Of a stretch of DNA of 64,000 nucleotides, positions 31,866-42,303 are shown piece after piece (positions within the stretch are counted from its first letter, which is position 1; every line of letters starts with the position of its first letter). This DNA comes from Terrimonas sp. GTDB lineage: Bacteria; Bacteroidota; Bacteroidia; Chitinophagales; Chitinophagaceae. The DNA lies in assembly GCA_016125075.1 (NCBI GenBank), contig WGMO01000019.1, positions 1 through 64,000 of the forward strand, in the 5' to 3' direction. Below the pieces are notes generated by a model. The model was not told where the DNA came from. It was given only the letters and a program-made list of their open reading frames with translations, and ran no database searches. The translations under genes were made by a program, and so were the position numbers.

Positions 31866-33302
31866 ATGCAAACAGTAACAGTAGCAAAAGGAGATGGTAT
31901 CGGGCCGGAAATAATGGATGCCACCCTTTCTATTATCATGGCCGCAGGCGCCCGTATCAAGGTGGAAGAGATCGAAGTTGGTGAAAAGGTCTATCTGGCC
32001 GGAAACACATCGGGTATCGCCAAGGAGTCCTGGGACATTATCCGGAAAAACAAGATATTCCTAAAGGCCCCCATTACCACCCCACAGGGCGGCGGATACA
32101 AGAGTCTGAACGTAACCACCAGAAAATTCCTGGGTTTGTATGCCAATGTTCGACCCTGTATGAGCCTTCACCCTTTTGTAAAGACAAAGCATCCCGTAAT
32201 GGATATCGTCATCATCCGGGAAAATGAAGAAGACCTGTATGCCGGGATCGAACATCAGCAAACGGACGAAGTAGTACAATGCCTGAAACTGATCAGCAGA
32301 CCCGGATGTGAAAAGATCATACGCTATGCCTTTGAATATGCCCGGCAATACGGAAGAAAGAAAGTCACCTGCTTTACAAAAGATAATATCATGAAACAAA
32401 CTGATGGTTTGTTTCACCGGGTATTTGACGAAATAGCCGCAGAATATCCAAACATTCAGCATGAACATTGGATCATTGATATCGGAGCCGCAAAAATGGC
32501 AGATACCCCCGAGGCATTTGATGTAATCGTAATGCCCAATTTATACGGAGATGTGTTGTCAGATGTCGCAGCCCAGATTACAGGATCCGTAGGTTTGGCC
32601 GGTTCGGCCAATATCGGGGAAACCTGTTCCATGTTCGAGGCCATTCATGGTTCCGCTCCCAGGAGAGCAGGACAGAATACAGCCAATCCATCGGGTTTAT
32701 TGCAGGGTGCCATTATGATGCTCAACCATATCGGACAAACCGATGTGGCCGAAAAAGTGCAAAATGCCTGGTTGAAAACCATTGAAGATGGCGTTCATAC
32801 CAACGATATTTTTAAAGAAGGGACCAGTAAGAAATTAGTAGGTACTAAAGAATTCGCAGAGGAAGTGATCAAAAACCTGGGACAGGAACCCAGTGAACTT
32901 AAAAAAGTCAGGTATGAAAAAGGCATGTCACTGAACCTGCCTAAATATGTCAGGAAATCACCTTCAAAAAAAGAACTGGTGGGTGTGGATGTGTTTGTGC
33001 AATGGAATGGCAACAACCCCGATGAATTGGCGACCCTGATGCAAAAAACCGATCTGGAAGAGATCAAATTATCCATGATCACCAACAGGGGCATCAAAGT
33101 ATGGCCAGAAGGATTTGATGAAACTTTCTGTACAGACCATTGGCGATGCAGATTTAAAACAATTAACGGCCACCCGATTTCCAAAAAAGACATCATCGAA
33201 CTCCTGAAAAAAGCGGAGGAAAACCAGATTGACACTATCAAAACCGAAAACCTTTACCACTTTGACGGCATCCAGGCTTTTTCAATGGGCCAGGGCCAAT
33301 AA
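31866..33302 (+). CDS. icd: NADP-dependent isocitrate dehydrogenase, Thermus-like type with C-terminal extension
   Basis: This 478-residue member of the isocitrate/isopropylmalate dehydrogenase family has VAKGDGIGPEIMDATL at the N-terminus. The substrate segment is ITTPQGGGYKSLNVTTRK and VRPC, and the metal and catalytic stretch is MPNLYGDVLSDVAAQITGSVG, with an adenine-site GSAPRRAGQNTANPSG. An extra domain of about 140 residues follows the catalytic core (VDVFVQWNGNNPDELATLMQ onward). That extension is known from the Thermus and Rickettsia enzymes and separates them from E. coli Icd (about 416 residues). It runs the oxidative decarboxylation step of the TCA cycle. It is divergent from the LysR gene. 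Confidence 0.9.
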   Translation: MQTVTVAKGDGIGPEIMDATLSIIMAAGARIKVEEIEVGEKVYLAGNTSGIAKESWDIIRKNKIFLKAPITTPQGGGYKSLNVTTRKFLGLYANVRPCMSLHPFVKTKHPVMDIVIIRENEEDLYAGIEHQQTDEVVQCLKLISRPGCEKIIRYAFEYARQYGRKKVTCFTKDNIMKQTDGLFHRVFDEIAAEYPNIQHEHWIIDIGAAKMADTPEAFDVIVMPNLYGDVLSDVAAQITGSVGLAGSANIGETCSMFEAIHGSAPRRAGQNTANPSGLLQGAIMMLNHIGQTDVAEKVQNAWLKTIEDGVHTNDIFKEGTSKKLVGTKEFAEEVIKNLGQEPSELKKVRYEKGMSLNLPKYVRKSPSKKELVGVDVFVQWNGNNPDELATLMQKTDLEEIKLSMITNRGIKVWPEGFDETFCTDHWRCRFKTINGHPISKKDIIELLKKAEENQIDTIKTENLYHFDGIQAFSMGQGQ

Positions 33303-33312
33303 ATTATAACGT

Positions 33313-33555
33313 ATGGAACTACAATTAATAAAAGGTGTTTTTGAAAAGAAAGAAATCCTGGATATCATCACGCAAATGGTTCATGTCAAAATAAAATTTC
33401 ATGAAAACAAAATAAGCAAATCCAGTAATGAAGAAGATATCAAATTCCGGGAAAGCAGGATCAAAAAACTTCAAAAACAACTCTATGAAGTATCCAGGTT
33501 CATAGAAAGTAAGAAGGATTTATCCGATGTCCAATCCAGCATCATCATTGAATGA
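33313..33555 (+). CDS. Small coiled-coil protein of unknown function after icd
   Basis: This 80-residue basic/acidic helical protein (MELQLIKGVFEKKEILDIIT, then RESRIKKLQKQLYEVSRFIE) starts 10 bases after the icd stop. It is followed by a strong hairpin, so it is the last gene of that unit. It has no signal peptide or membrane segment. Heptad-like spacing of Leu/Ile suggests a coiled coil or helical hairpin. Similar short proteins occur in Bacteroidota in my recollection, but no function is known to me. Confidence 0.72.
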   Translation: MELQLIKGVFEKKEILDIITQMVHVKIKFHENKISKSSNEEDIKFRESRIKKLQKQLYEVSRFIESKKDLSDVQSSIIIE

Positions 33556-33631
33556 TGGTAAATAAACCCGGCAGGAATAGATGCCGTGGAGCAGACGACG
33601 AAATGTGAAAATTCCTGTGAAGAACCAGAAT

Positions 33632-33685
33632 GAACCGTATTTAAGCAGCAAGCCTGGTTAGCGCCTGCTTAAATACGGTTCTTTT
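33632..33685 (+). terminator. Long-stem terminator between convergent icd and nhaD units
   Basis: A perfect 17-bp stem (33632-33648 with 33665-33681) encloses a 16-base loop and is followed by TTTT. It sits between the stops at 33555 (plus) and 33687 (minus) and can act on both strands, with the better T tail on the plus strand. Confidence 0.8.
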
Positions 33686-33686
33686 A

Positions 33687-34964
33687 TCAGGTATGAAATA
33701 AATATTGCTCTAACAGGTAGGCACCGGCACCGGCGAGGTAACCGATCAGGGCCAGCCAGGCAATCTTTTTCAGGTACCAGAAAAATTCGATCTTTTCAAT
33801 ACCCATCGCAGCCACCCCGGCCGCTGAGCCAATAATGAGGCAACTGCCCCCTGTTCCGGCACAATAGGCAAGGAATTCCCAGAAATAATGATCTTTCGGG
33901 AACTGGTCCATCCCATACATGCCCTGGGCTGCCGCCACCAACGGCACGTTATCGACAATGGAAGACAATAACCCGATGGAGATCGTTATGATCCTGATAT
34001 CCCCGATACCCTGGTTCATCCACAAAGCCATCTCCCGCAATACGCCAATGGACTGCAAGGCACTTACGCTGATCAGGATGCCGAGAAAAAATAATATGCT
34101 GGGAGAATCTATTTTCCGCAGTGCATAATTCACCGAAAGGATATCCTTATCCCTTTCGTCCTTTTCGCTATGTATCATCTCCGTAACGATCCACATAATA
34201 CCCAGTCCGAATAAAATGCCCATATAAGGAGGCAAATGAGTGATCGTCTTAAAGATGGGAACAAATAATAAAGCACAAATGCCGATGAAGAAGACGGCTT
34301 TTCGTTCACCCGGAAGTGAAGACAGGTTTGGGGTGGCGGGCTTTGGCTTTTCCAGTTCGCCTTTGACCTGCAGGCTGATAATAGTAGCAGGAATGGCAAA
34401 ACAGACAAAGCTTGCGATAAAGGTCTTCATGATGATATTACCCGCACTGATCTGCCCCCCGATCCATAACATCGTGGTCGTCACATCCCCAATGGGAGAC
34501 CAGGCGCCTCCGGCATTAGCTGAAATGACCACCAGGCCGGCAAACAGCAATCGTTCTTTGTTAGAAGGTATTATTTTCCTGAGCAGCGACACGATAACGA
34601 TCGTGGTGGTAAGGTTATCCAGCACCGCGGAAAGAAAAAAGGTGATGATGCCAATGATCCAGACCATCTTCTTCTTGCTTTTTGTCTGGATCCTGTCCGT
34701 TATGATCTCGAAACCATCATGGGCATCGATCAATTCAACGATCACCATGGCACCCAGTAAAAAGAAAAGGATACCGGCAACATCGCCCAGGTGTTCCGTC
34801 AGGCTTTCTACCACATGTTCTTTGTCTGGTGTAAAAAGCGAAAACACCGTCCAGCATAAAACCCCGGTCACCAAAGCCGAGGCAGCCTTATTGATTTTAA
34901 TGGGATGCTCCAATGCGATCGCCGCATAACCGAAAATAAAGATCAATGAAACGATAAGGACCAT
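33687..34964 (-). CDS. nhaD: NhaD-type Na+/H+ antiporter
   Basis: This 425-residue protein of the ion transporter superfamily has about 12 helices. The NhaD-type signatures are FFLSAVLDNLTTTIVIVSLL, SANAGGAWSPIGDVTTTMLW, SIVDNVPLVAAAQGMY and the GTGGSCLIIGSAAGVAAMG loop. It exchanges Na+ or Li+ for protons across the inner membrane, mainly at alkaline pH in studied relatives. It stands alone on the minus strand and converges with the icd unit. Confidence 0.93.
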   Translation of the reverse strand: MVLIVSLIFIFGYAAIALEHPIKINKAASALVTGVLCWTVFSLFTPDKEHVVESLTEHLGDVAGILFFLLGAMVIVELIDAHDGFEIITDRIQTKSKKKMVWIIGIITFFLSAVLDNLTTTIVIVSLLRKIIPSNKERLLFAGLVVISANAGGAWSPIGDVTTTMLWIGGQISAGNIIMKTFIASFVCFAIPATIISLQVKGELEKPKPATPNLSSLPGERKAVFFIGICALLFVPIFKTITHLPPYMGILFGLGIMWIVTEMIHSEKDERDKDILSVNYALRKIDSPSILFFLGILISVSALQSIGVLREMALWMNQGIGDIRIITISIGLLSSIVDNVPLVAAAQGMYGMDQFPKDHYFWEFLAYCAGTGGSCLIIGSAAGVAAMGIEKIEFFWYLKKIAWLALIGYLAGAGAYLLEQYLFHT

Positions 34965-35326
34965 GCTTACTATTCTTTTGGTTGTTCAGAATGCAAAATC
35001 TGGCAGTCAGATAACTGATAAAAAAATTTTACCCGATACCGGCGAAGTTATGGGTTTAAGTTGTTAAGCGTGCAGGAAGCAGATACTGTTTTAGCAGCAT
35101 TTTCGCTCGTAAAGTCAGGGAATAAAATAAAAAAATCTATCCATGGATGAACCTGATTATTTTATCCATTCTGCTTCGATGGAAACAAAAGAAAATATGA
35201 ATTGACGAACGATTGTTCACGGAAATCAGTCCCGGATTGTTAACAGCATACAGGATACCTCCTGCAGACAAAAGATTGGCATCCCCAAAAATCATAATCC
35301 TATATTTACAAAAACAGATTTCCAGT
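34965..35326. other. Intergenic region between divergent nhaD and GH130-like genes
   Basis: These 362 bases carry no convincing gene. They must hold two promoters. Near the right end TATATTTA (one mismatch to TAnnTTTG) lies about 16 bases before the GH130-like start. A 10-base palindrome ATCCATGGAT occurs near 35140. A longer upstream reading of the GH130-like frame to 35213 has no signal peptide logic and was not accepted. Confidence 0.5.
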
Positions 35327-36421
35327 ATGAGATACCTCCAACTCATAATCCTTATTACCATTTTGGGATGTAATGCTTCGGCGCCAGGCACCACGAGGCC
35401 CAACCCCGAATGGTCCTTGACTCCCTTTGAAAAAGTTGATTCCCTGAACCCCATCCTTCTTGCGGATACGAATTCAGTTTTTCACTGCCCGGTCCGAAAC
35501 CAGCCCATACAGTGGGAAGCAAAAGATGTATTCAACCCGGCGGCCGTTGTCAGGAATGACACGGCTTTTCTACTATACAGGGCTGAAGATAAAATCGGGA
35601 AATATGCCGGCACCTCCAGGATTGGCATTGCCTGGAGCAGGGATGGTTTAAATTTTACGAAATACCCTTACCCGGTGCTGTACCCGGAAAAGGATTCATT
35701 TGATATCTATGAATGGGAAGGCGGCTGCGAAGACCCCCGGATCGTGGAGGATGAACAGGGCATCTATTACATGACCTATACCTCCTATGATGGCCAAACC
35801 GCCCGCCTGATGGTGGCTTCTTCCCCGGATCTCTTTCACTGGAAAAAGACAGGCCCGGCTTTTGCAAAAGCTGAAAACGGTAAATTCATGCAATTATGGA
35901 GCAAGTCGGGGGCTATCATTTGCCGGTATCAACAAGGGAAAGCGGTGGCGGTAAAGATCAACGGAAAATACTGGATGTACTGGGGTGATACCAATATATT
36001 CCTGGCGGCATCGAATGACCTCATCAACTGGACCCCGGTTGAAAATGGCGGGGGTGGGATCCTGCCGGTTTTTGGCCCGAGAAAAGGGATGTTTGACAGC
36101 GACCTTGTTGAACCCGGTCCCCCCGCCATGCTGACTGACAAAGGCATTTTACTGATCTATAACAGCCGGAATGTACGGGCTAGAGGCGACAGCAGCTTAC
36201 CCGAAGGCACGTATACCGTTTCACAGATCCTGCTGGATCCGCAGCAACCTTCCAAAGTGATCAGCAGGATGGACCATTATTTTATCAAACCCGATCAGCC
36301 CTATGAGTTGAATGGCCAGGTGAATAATGTTTGTTTCGCAGAAGGGCTTATTTACTATAAGAATAGATGGATACTTTACTACGGTACGGCAGATGCAAAA
36401 ATTGCAGCAGCCATTCAGTAA
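35327..36421 (+). CDS. GH130-like lipoprotein (mannoside phosphorylase family fold)
   Basis: This 364-residue protein has a lipoprotein signal (MRYLQLIILITILGC) and a five-bladed beta-propeller of the GH43/GH130 kind. The catalytic-type block GGCEDPRIVEDEQGIYYMTY lies near residue 130, NPAAVV near residue 68 and FDSDLVEPGPPAML near residue 235. GH130 enzymes phosphorolyse or hydrolyse beta-mannosides using the Asp of the E-D-P-R motif. Export as a lipoprotein makes phosphorolysis less likely, because free phosphate is scarce outside, so a hydrolase or binding role is possible. No SusC/SusD pair is adjacent, so this is not a typical polysaccharide utilisation locus. Confidence 0.82.
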   Translation: MRYLQLIILITILGCNASAPGTTRPNPEWSLTPFEKVDSLNPILLADTNSVFHCPVRNQPIQWEAKDVFNPAAVVRNDTAFLLYRAEDKIGKYAGTSRIGIAWSRDGLNFTKYPYPVLYPEKDSFDIYEWEGGCEDPRIVEDEQGIYYMTYTSYDGQTARLMVASSPDLFHWKKTGPAFAKAENGKFMQLWSKSGAIICRYQQGKAVAVKINGKYWMYWGDTNIFLAASNDLINWTPVENGGGGILPVFGPRKGMFDSDLVEPGPPAMLTDKGILLIYNSRNVRARGDSSLPEGTYTVSQILLDPQQPSKVISRMDHYFIKPDQPYELNGQVNNVCFAEGLIYYKNRWILYYGTADAKIAAAIQ

Positions 36422-36489
36422 TTAGGGGCCGATGCTGATGAAATGAATTAAATTCGCAAATCTGCAAGGAATCAATCTGCAATCTGAAT

Positions 36490-37413
36490 ATGTCAATACA
36501 AGTAACTGATCTTTTGAAAGTTTACGGCAGCCAAAAAGCCGTCGATCATATTTCTTTCCATGTCAATAAAGGTGAGATCGTTGGTTTCCTGGGCCCCAAT
36601 GGAGCGGGCAAATCCACAACGATGAAAATACTCACCGGTTACTTACAGGCGGATGGGGGGACCTGTTCAGTTTGCGATATCGATGTGGCTACTGATCCAA
36701 TTGGCGTAAAAAAGAGAATTGGGTATCTGCCCGAACTCAACGCCCTTTATTACGATATGTATGTACGGGAATACCTGGGTTTTATCGCCTCCTTACACAA
36801 GGTCGGCCATGCCAGGTTGGCCATTGAGAAAACGATCAGTTTGGTTGGGCTGGAAAGAGAATCAGGGAAAAAACTGGGGCAGCTCTCCAAGGGATATAAA
36901 CAAAGGGTGGGCCTAGCAGCCTCACTGATCCATCAGCCGGAAGTCCTGATACTCGATGAACCGACATCGGGCCTGGACCCCAACCAGATCGTTGAAATAA
37001 GGGAAGTAATCCGGCAACAGGGAAAAGACAAAACTGTCCTTTTTTCCTCCCATATACTACAGGAAGTGGAAGCCATCTGCGACCGGGTCATCATTATCAA
37101 TAAAGGAACGCTCGTAGCGGATGACAAACTGGCCAACCTCCGGGAACAGTCTGTTTCCAATATCGTGAAGGTTGAATTCAAGGAAGAAGTACCAGAAGAA
37201 TTATTCAACAATTTACCGGCACTCCAATCAAAAATAAATACCAATACAAACAACTGGCAGTTAGCAACGGCAGACCCGGAATCCCTGCGTAAACAAATAT
37301 TGGAACTGGCTTTGCAGCATAATCTCAACATCGTTTCTTTGCAAAGTGAAAACAGGAGCCTGGAAGATATTTTCAGGACGCTGACACAGGAAGCCGTTAC
37401 TGCCAGCATATAA
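36490..37413 (+). CDS. gldA: Gliding-motility type ABC transporter ATPase GldA
   Basis: This 307-residue ABC ATPase has Walker A GPNGAGKST, signature LSKGYKQRVGLAASL, Walker B VLILDEPTSGLDP and switch His in LFSSHIL, all intact. The tail of about 80 residues after the core (KVEFKEEVPEELFNNLPALQ onward) is typical of GldA. GldA works with the membrane proteins GldF and GldG in Flavobacterium gliding. Neither gene is adjacent here; enolase follows. Naming it GldA rests on overall sequence style and phylum, since related NatA-type ATPases look alike. Confidence 0.82.
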   Translation: MSIQVTDLLKVYGSQKAVDHISFHVNKGEIVGFLGPNGAGKSTTMKILTGYLQADGGTCSVCDIDVATDPIGVKKRIGYLPELNALYYDMYVREYLGFIASLHKVGHARLAIEKTISLVGLERESGKKLGQLSKGYKQRVGLAASLIHQPEVLILDEPTSGLDPNQIVEIREVIRQQGKDKTVLFSSHILQEVEAICDRVIIINKGTLVADDKLANLREQSVSNIVKVEFKEEVPEELFNNLPALQSKINTNTNNWQLATADPESLRKQILELALQHNLNIVSLQSENRSLEDIFRTLTQEAVTASI

Positions 37414-37458
37414 ACAGGAAAACCGGTAAATCTAAAAATCATATCAACTAATAATTAA

Positions 37459-38754
<1,296 letters not shown>

Positions 38755-38761
38755 TTTACTG

Positions 38762-38802
38762 ATGGTTGTTTACGGCACTGAAATTGTGCCGTAAACAACC
38801 AT
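38762..38802 (+). terminator. Perfect 17-bp hairpin after enolase
   Basis: Positions 38762-38778 pair perfectly with 38786-38802 around a 7-base loop. No T tract follows on the plus strand, so it may protect the eno 3' end or act as a weak terminator. It also shows that the divIC-like gene cannot begin as far upstream as 38766, because the stem would lie inside the coding sequence. Confidence 0.65.
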
Positions 38803-38828
38803 ACAAAAACAACATTTATTCCAGCAAC

Positions 38829-39128
38829 TTGAAACTATTTGAACATATACCTGCCTGGTTAAGGAATAAATATTTTATTGCTTTTATTGTTTTTGGCGCC
38901 ACACTGCTCTTCTTTGATAAGAATGACCTCTTTACCCAGCGTGCCAGGAGCCGGGAACTCAGAACCCTTGAAAAAAGCAAACTGTATTACGAATCCCAGA
39001 TCGCAGCACAAAAAAAAGAACTCGACCAACTGAAAAATGACCCTGCCACGCTTGAAAAATTAGCCCGGGAAAAATACCTGATGAAAAAGGACAATGAAGA
39101 TGTCTATATCATTCCGGAAAAAGACTAG
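38829..39128 (+). CDS. DivIC/FtsB-like septum formation protein
   Basis: This 99-residue protein (TTG start) has one membrane helix (KYFIAFIVFGATLLFF, residues about 14-29) and a coiled coil (SRELRTLEKSKLYYESQIAAQ). The family's C-terminal motif is seen as LEKLAREKYLMKKDNEDVYI. FtsB/DivIC proteins act with FtsL and FtsQ/DivIB in the divisome. No ATG is available before the membrane helix; the TTG at 38829 gives the normal short cytosolic N-terminus. It lies 26 bases after the eno hairpin. Confidence 0.87.
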   Translation: MKLFEHIPAWLRNKYFIAFIVFGATLLFFDKNDLFTQRARSRELRTLEKSKLYYESQIAAQKKELDQLKNDPATLEKLAREKYLMKKDNEDVYIIPEKD

Positions 39129-39240
39129 CCTCTCTGTTGAAAAACCGCACAATAAGAATATCCAATTTGCGTTTATATAGCGGACGTTTTACACAACACT
39201 TTCGTAATTTATTAATTTTCAGGACATTAAAGGTTTGCCA

Positions 39241-39477
39241 ATGACCAACTTTACACCAGAGGATCTTTTATTGTATTTGTACAAGGAAACAAGCCCTGAA
39301 CAGTCTGCCGCCATCGACGAGGCCCTAAAAAGCGACTGGACACTCAGGGAAAAACTAAATGTATTAAGGACATCTATGCAAAGAATTGAACGCATCACGG
39401 AATCCCCCCGCACAGAAGTGGTATTAAACATACTCAACTATGCGCGGCTGGTATCGGCATCGGAAGAAGTCAAATAA
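39241..39477 (+). CDS. Small conserved-type protein with anti-sigma-like N-terminus
   Basis: This 78-residue soluble protein (MTNFTPEDLLLYLYKETSPE, then AIDEALKSDWTLREKLNVLR, ending ILNYARLVSASEEVK) resembles the first cytosolic helices of Bacteroidota anti-sigma proteins. Those begin with a similar phrase (LLxYLYxExS) and then a counted helix pair, but here there is no membrane helix. It could be a free-standing regulator, though the function is unknown. A strong terminator lies 27 bases downstream. The ATG at 39241 was preferred over a TTG two codons upstream. Confidence 0.72.
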   Translation: MTNFTPEDLLLYLYKETSPEQSAAIDEALKSDWTLREKLNVLRTSMQRIERITESPRTEVVLNILNYARLVSASEEVK

Positions 39478-39504
39478 TCAGATCCTTTCTATCCAATTTA
39501 TTGT

Positions 39505-39533
39505 AGCATCAGCTTCGGCTGATGCTTTTTTTT
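39505..39533 (+). terminator. Intrinsic terminator with TTCG tetraloop
   Basis: The perfect 9-bp stem AGCATCAGC with its complement encloses a stabilising TTCG loop and is followed by seven or eight T residues. It ends the small protein gene at 39241-39477. Confidence 0.92.
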
Positions 39534-39563
39534 GCCGCATCATCCCCATATCTGATCATCCTT

Positions 39564-39571
39564 TACTTTTG
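39564..39571 (+). promoter_or_regulatory. -7 box directly before nth
   Basis: The sequence reads TACTTTTG, an exact TAnnTTTG match. It ends 4 bases before the nth ATG, so the transcript would be leaderless if the box is used. Confidence 0.45.
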
Positions 39572-39575
39572 TAAG

Positions 39576-40223
39576 ATGACCCAAAAAGAGCGATATCAAA
39601 ATGTGATTGACTATTTTGAAAAGCATATACCGGTTGCCGAAACAGAACTATCCTACGACAACCCTTACGAACTGCTGGTGGCTGTAATTCTTTCAGCCCA
39701 GTGCACCGACAAGCGGGTGAACCTTACCACACCGGCTCTCTTTGAAAAATATCCGGATATTATATCCCTATCCCAAACTTCTTTTGAAGAGTTATTCCCC
39801 CTGATCAGCAGCATCTCCTATCCCAACAATAAAACCAAACATTTAATCGGGATGGCACAAAAAGTAGTCACTGTATTTAATGGAGAGATCCCCATGACCG
39901 TTGAGGAACTCATACATTTGCCGGGGGTGGGGCGCAAGACCGCCAATGTGATTACCTCCGTAATCGACCAGCAACCGAATATGGCGGTTGACACCCATGT
40001 GTTCCGGGTCAGTAAACGTATTGGCCTGGTACCACAAAAGGCAAACACTCCGCTGGCCGTAGAAAAAGAATTGGTAAAAAATATTCCTGAAAACCTTATC
40101 CATAAAGCCCACCACTGGCTGATCCTTCACGGACGATATACCTGTATGGCCAGGAACCCCCAATGCGCAACCTGTGGTATCCGGTTTACTTGTCGCTATT
40201 ACGAAAAAAAGATAAACCACTAA
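39576..40223 (+). CDS. nth: Endonuclease III (DNA glycosylase/AP lyase)
   Basis: This 215-residue enzyme has the helix-hairpin-helix LPGVGRKTANVI with the catalytic Lys. The catalytic Asp is in VDTHVFRVSKRIG, and the [4Fe-4S] ligands have the spacing C-x6-C-x2-C-x5-C in CMARNPQCATCGIRFTC. It removes oxidised pyrimidines and cuts the abasic site in base excision repair. The ATG at 39576 gives the usual N-terminus (MTQKERYQNVIDYFEKHIP). The longer reading from 39522 begins inside the preceding terminator and was rejected. Confidence 0.96.
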   Translation: MTQKERYQNVIDYFEKHIPVAETELSYDNPYELLVAVILSAQCTDKRVNLTTPALFEKYPDIISLSQTSFEELFPLISSISYPNNKTKHLIGMAQKVVTVFNGEIPMTVEELIHLPGVGRKTANVITSVIDQQPNMAVDTHVFRVSKRIGLVPQKANTPLAVEKELVKNIPENLIHKAHHWLILHGRYTCMARNPQCATCGIRFTCRYYEKKINH

Positions 40224-40323
40224 ATCGATTCGTATTATTTCGTCGGAAAACTGCTGTTGGCCCAAAGATATTAGGGCAGGAATTAGTTTAGCACAATAAT
40301 TGATTCCCATAGGTCATTACCCT

Positions 40324-42285
40324 ATGTATCGTATCAATACGCCAAGAAAAAAAATGCTGGCCCTTGTTGCCCTGTGGATCATGCTATCATTAATGGCCCA
40401 TCCACAATTGGCAGCACAGATGCCACCTATACAATGGGCTCACCAATACGGTGGCTCTTCTGTTGATATCCCTTTTGTGATCAAGTTTACCCGAGATGGA
40501 GGAACCATTACGGCCGGTTATACCACTTCAAAAGACGGACAGGTAGGAAATATCGCTACCAGGGATTATTGGGACCTGTGGATCGTCAAACTTGACAAGT
40601 GCGGGAATATACAATGGCAAAAAGTACTGGGTGGCAGTGGTTATGAATCTGCCCGGGATGTGGAAGAAACGGCAAACGGAGGATTTATCATTCTTGGAGA
40701 AACCAATTCCACAGATGGAGGAGTAGTAGCGGGATACGGGGGGACAAAAGACATTTGGCTGATTCAGTTGGACGCCTCCGGCAACCTGCAGTGGCAAAAA
40801 AGATATGGTGGTAATGGGCTTGATATCGGAAACAAAATAATGATACTGGATGATGGCAGTTACCTGATCGCCGCTTCAACTTCTTCCAACGATGGTGATG
40901 TACAAGGTAACCATGGCACCGGAGGATATACTGATGCCCTGGTGATGAAAGTTTCTGCCCTGGGAACGATGCTTTGGTGCAAATGTTTTGGCGGAAGCAA
41001 GAATGAAGAATTACTCGACTTTATCATCATGAATGGCCGGATCTATCTTTCCGGCTATGCAAATTCTACCGATGGGGATATCCCGCCCAGTCAGAAAAAT
41101 TATGATGTATGGCTACTGGCCATTGATCTGAACGGCAATAAGGTGTTCAGTAAAGTGTACGGCGGTTCCCAGAACGATGTCGCGTATTCAATGACAAAGG
41201 CAGCCAACGGCTCGCTGACACTGGCCGGATATACCACTTCAAATGACGGAGACGTGAGCGGGGCCCGTGGCAGCCAGGATTACTGGATCATCAATATTTC
41301 GGAAACCGGCCAACTGAATTGGCAGCAGGTAATGGGTGGAACCGATGCGGAATATGCCAATACTGTTTTACAGGATGAGGATGGCGGATTCCTGGTAGGG
41401 GGCATCACTTATTCAACCAACGGGGATATCCAAAACAACCTGGGGGAAGGTGATTACTGGATCGTTAAGCTGGATGCGTCGGGAAATATGCTTTGGAATC
41501 AAACCTTGGGTGGCAGTACAAATGACCATCTCCGTTATATGATATTTAATCCCCCGGAGAAGACTTATTACCTGGCAGGCGACACCGACTCCTTTGATGG
41601 TGATTTTTCTAACGGCCAGGGGGAGACTGATTTTGGGATCATCAAATTAAGATGGCCCGACATCATCATTAGGGATTCTGTGGTTTGTACGAGCATCGGG
41701 TTTCAATCACCAAATGATACCCTGCGGGATGCCTGTGGAAATGACTCAGTATTCCTGACCTACCGGCCGGTGCTGATCAACAAGCCATTTGAAAATATGC
41801 AAAGGAGGGATACAATATTCGCCGGCGAAACCATCACCCTGCCTTCTGCCGGTAACGGCACCATTTATTGGAACCCCGACCCAACACTGAGTTGTACCCA
41901 ATGTCCTCATCCTGTAGCCTCCCCCACCATCACTACCGTTTATACGGCGAATAATAGCCTTGCTTCCGATTGCAATGTTACTGACCGTTTCACAGTCGTT
42001 GTACTTGATGACGTACTGGTGAGGATCCCAACAGCATTTACCCCGAATGGTGATGGGCTGAATGACCTCTTCGGGCCAGTGGGTAAAGTGCCGGAGGGTT
42101 ACAGCATGCAAATCTATAACCGGAACGGTGAATGTGTATTCAGGAGTTCATCCCTTGATGCCCGTTGGAATGGCAGGTTCAGGGGCAAAATTCAGCCGAC
42201 AGGGGTTTTTATCTATTATATACAATACAGGGACCTCCAGAATAATAAACACCAGGAAAAAGGAACATTCGTGTTGATCCGATAA
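40324..42285 (+). CDS. Secreted repeat protein with gliding-motility type C-terminal domain
   Basis: This 653-residue protein has a signal peptide (MLALVALWIMLSLMAHPQLAA after a basic start). About seven repeats of roughly 58 residues follow, each containing a phrase like DYWIVKLDASGNxxW and YGG or GGS followed by an acidic Asp-Gly turn (TTSNDGDVSG), which is probably a beta-propeller. A middle region has CTQCPHPVASP. The last 90 residues are a gliding-associated (CHU_C-type) domain (RIPTAFTPNGDGLNDLFGP to the end), which marks cargo for type IX secretion and surface attachment. It heads a plus-strand set with DUF1800 and DUF1501 genes. Confidence 0.9.
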   Translation: MYRINTPRKKMLALVALWIMLSLMAHPQLAAQMPPIQWAHQYGGSSVDIPFVIKFTRDGGTITAGYTTSKDGQVGNIATRDYWDLWIVKLDKCGNIQWQKVLGGSGYESARDVEETANGGFIILGETNSTDGGVVAGYGGTKDIWLIQLDASGNLQWQKRYGGNGLDIGNKIMILDDGSYLIAASTSSNDGDVQGNHGTGGYTDALVMKVSALGTMLWCKCFGGSKNEELLDFIIMNGRIYLSGYANSTDGDIPPSQKNYDVWLLAIDLNGNKVFSKVYGGSQNDVAYSMTKAANGSLTLAGYTTSNDGDVSGARGSQDYWIINISETGQLNWQQVMGGTDAEYANTVLQDEDGGFLVGGITYSTNGDIQNNLGEGDYWIVKLDASGNMLWNQTLGGSTNDHLRYMIFNPPEKTYYLAGDTDSFDGDFSNGQGETDFGIIKLRWPDIIIRDSVVCTSIGFQSPNDTLRDACGNDSVFLTYRPVLINKPFENMQRRDTIFAGETITLPSAGNGTIYWNPDPTLSCTQCPHPVASPTITTVYTANNSLASDCNVTDRFTVVVLDDVLVRIPTAFTPNGDGLNDLFGPVGKVPEGYSMQIYNRNGECVFRSSSLDARWNGRFRGKIQPTGVFIYYIQYRDLQNNKHQEKGTFVLIR

Positions 42286-42303
42286 CTAAAGAAAATATCC
42301 TTT

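Noticed and set aside
34240-34929. Open frame of about 229 codons opposite nhaD
   Set aside because: Antisense to a clear 12-helix antiporter; its composition is the complement of hydrophobic codons.
40324-41700. Repeats in the surface protein gene considered as a DNA repeat array or CRISPR
   Set aside because: The periodicity of about 58 residues is in protein sequence only; the DNA copies are diverged and lack identical repeats with spacers.
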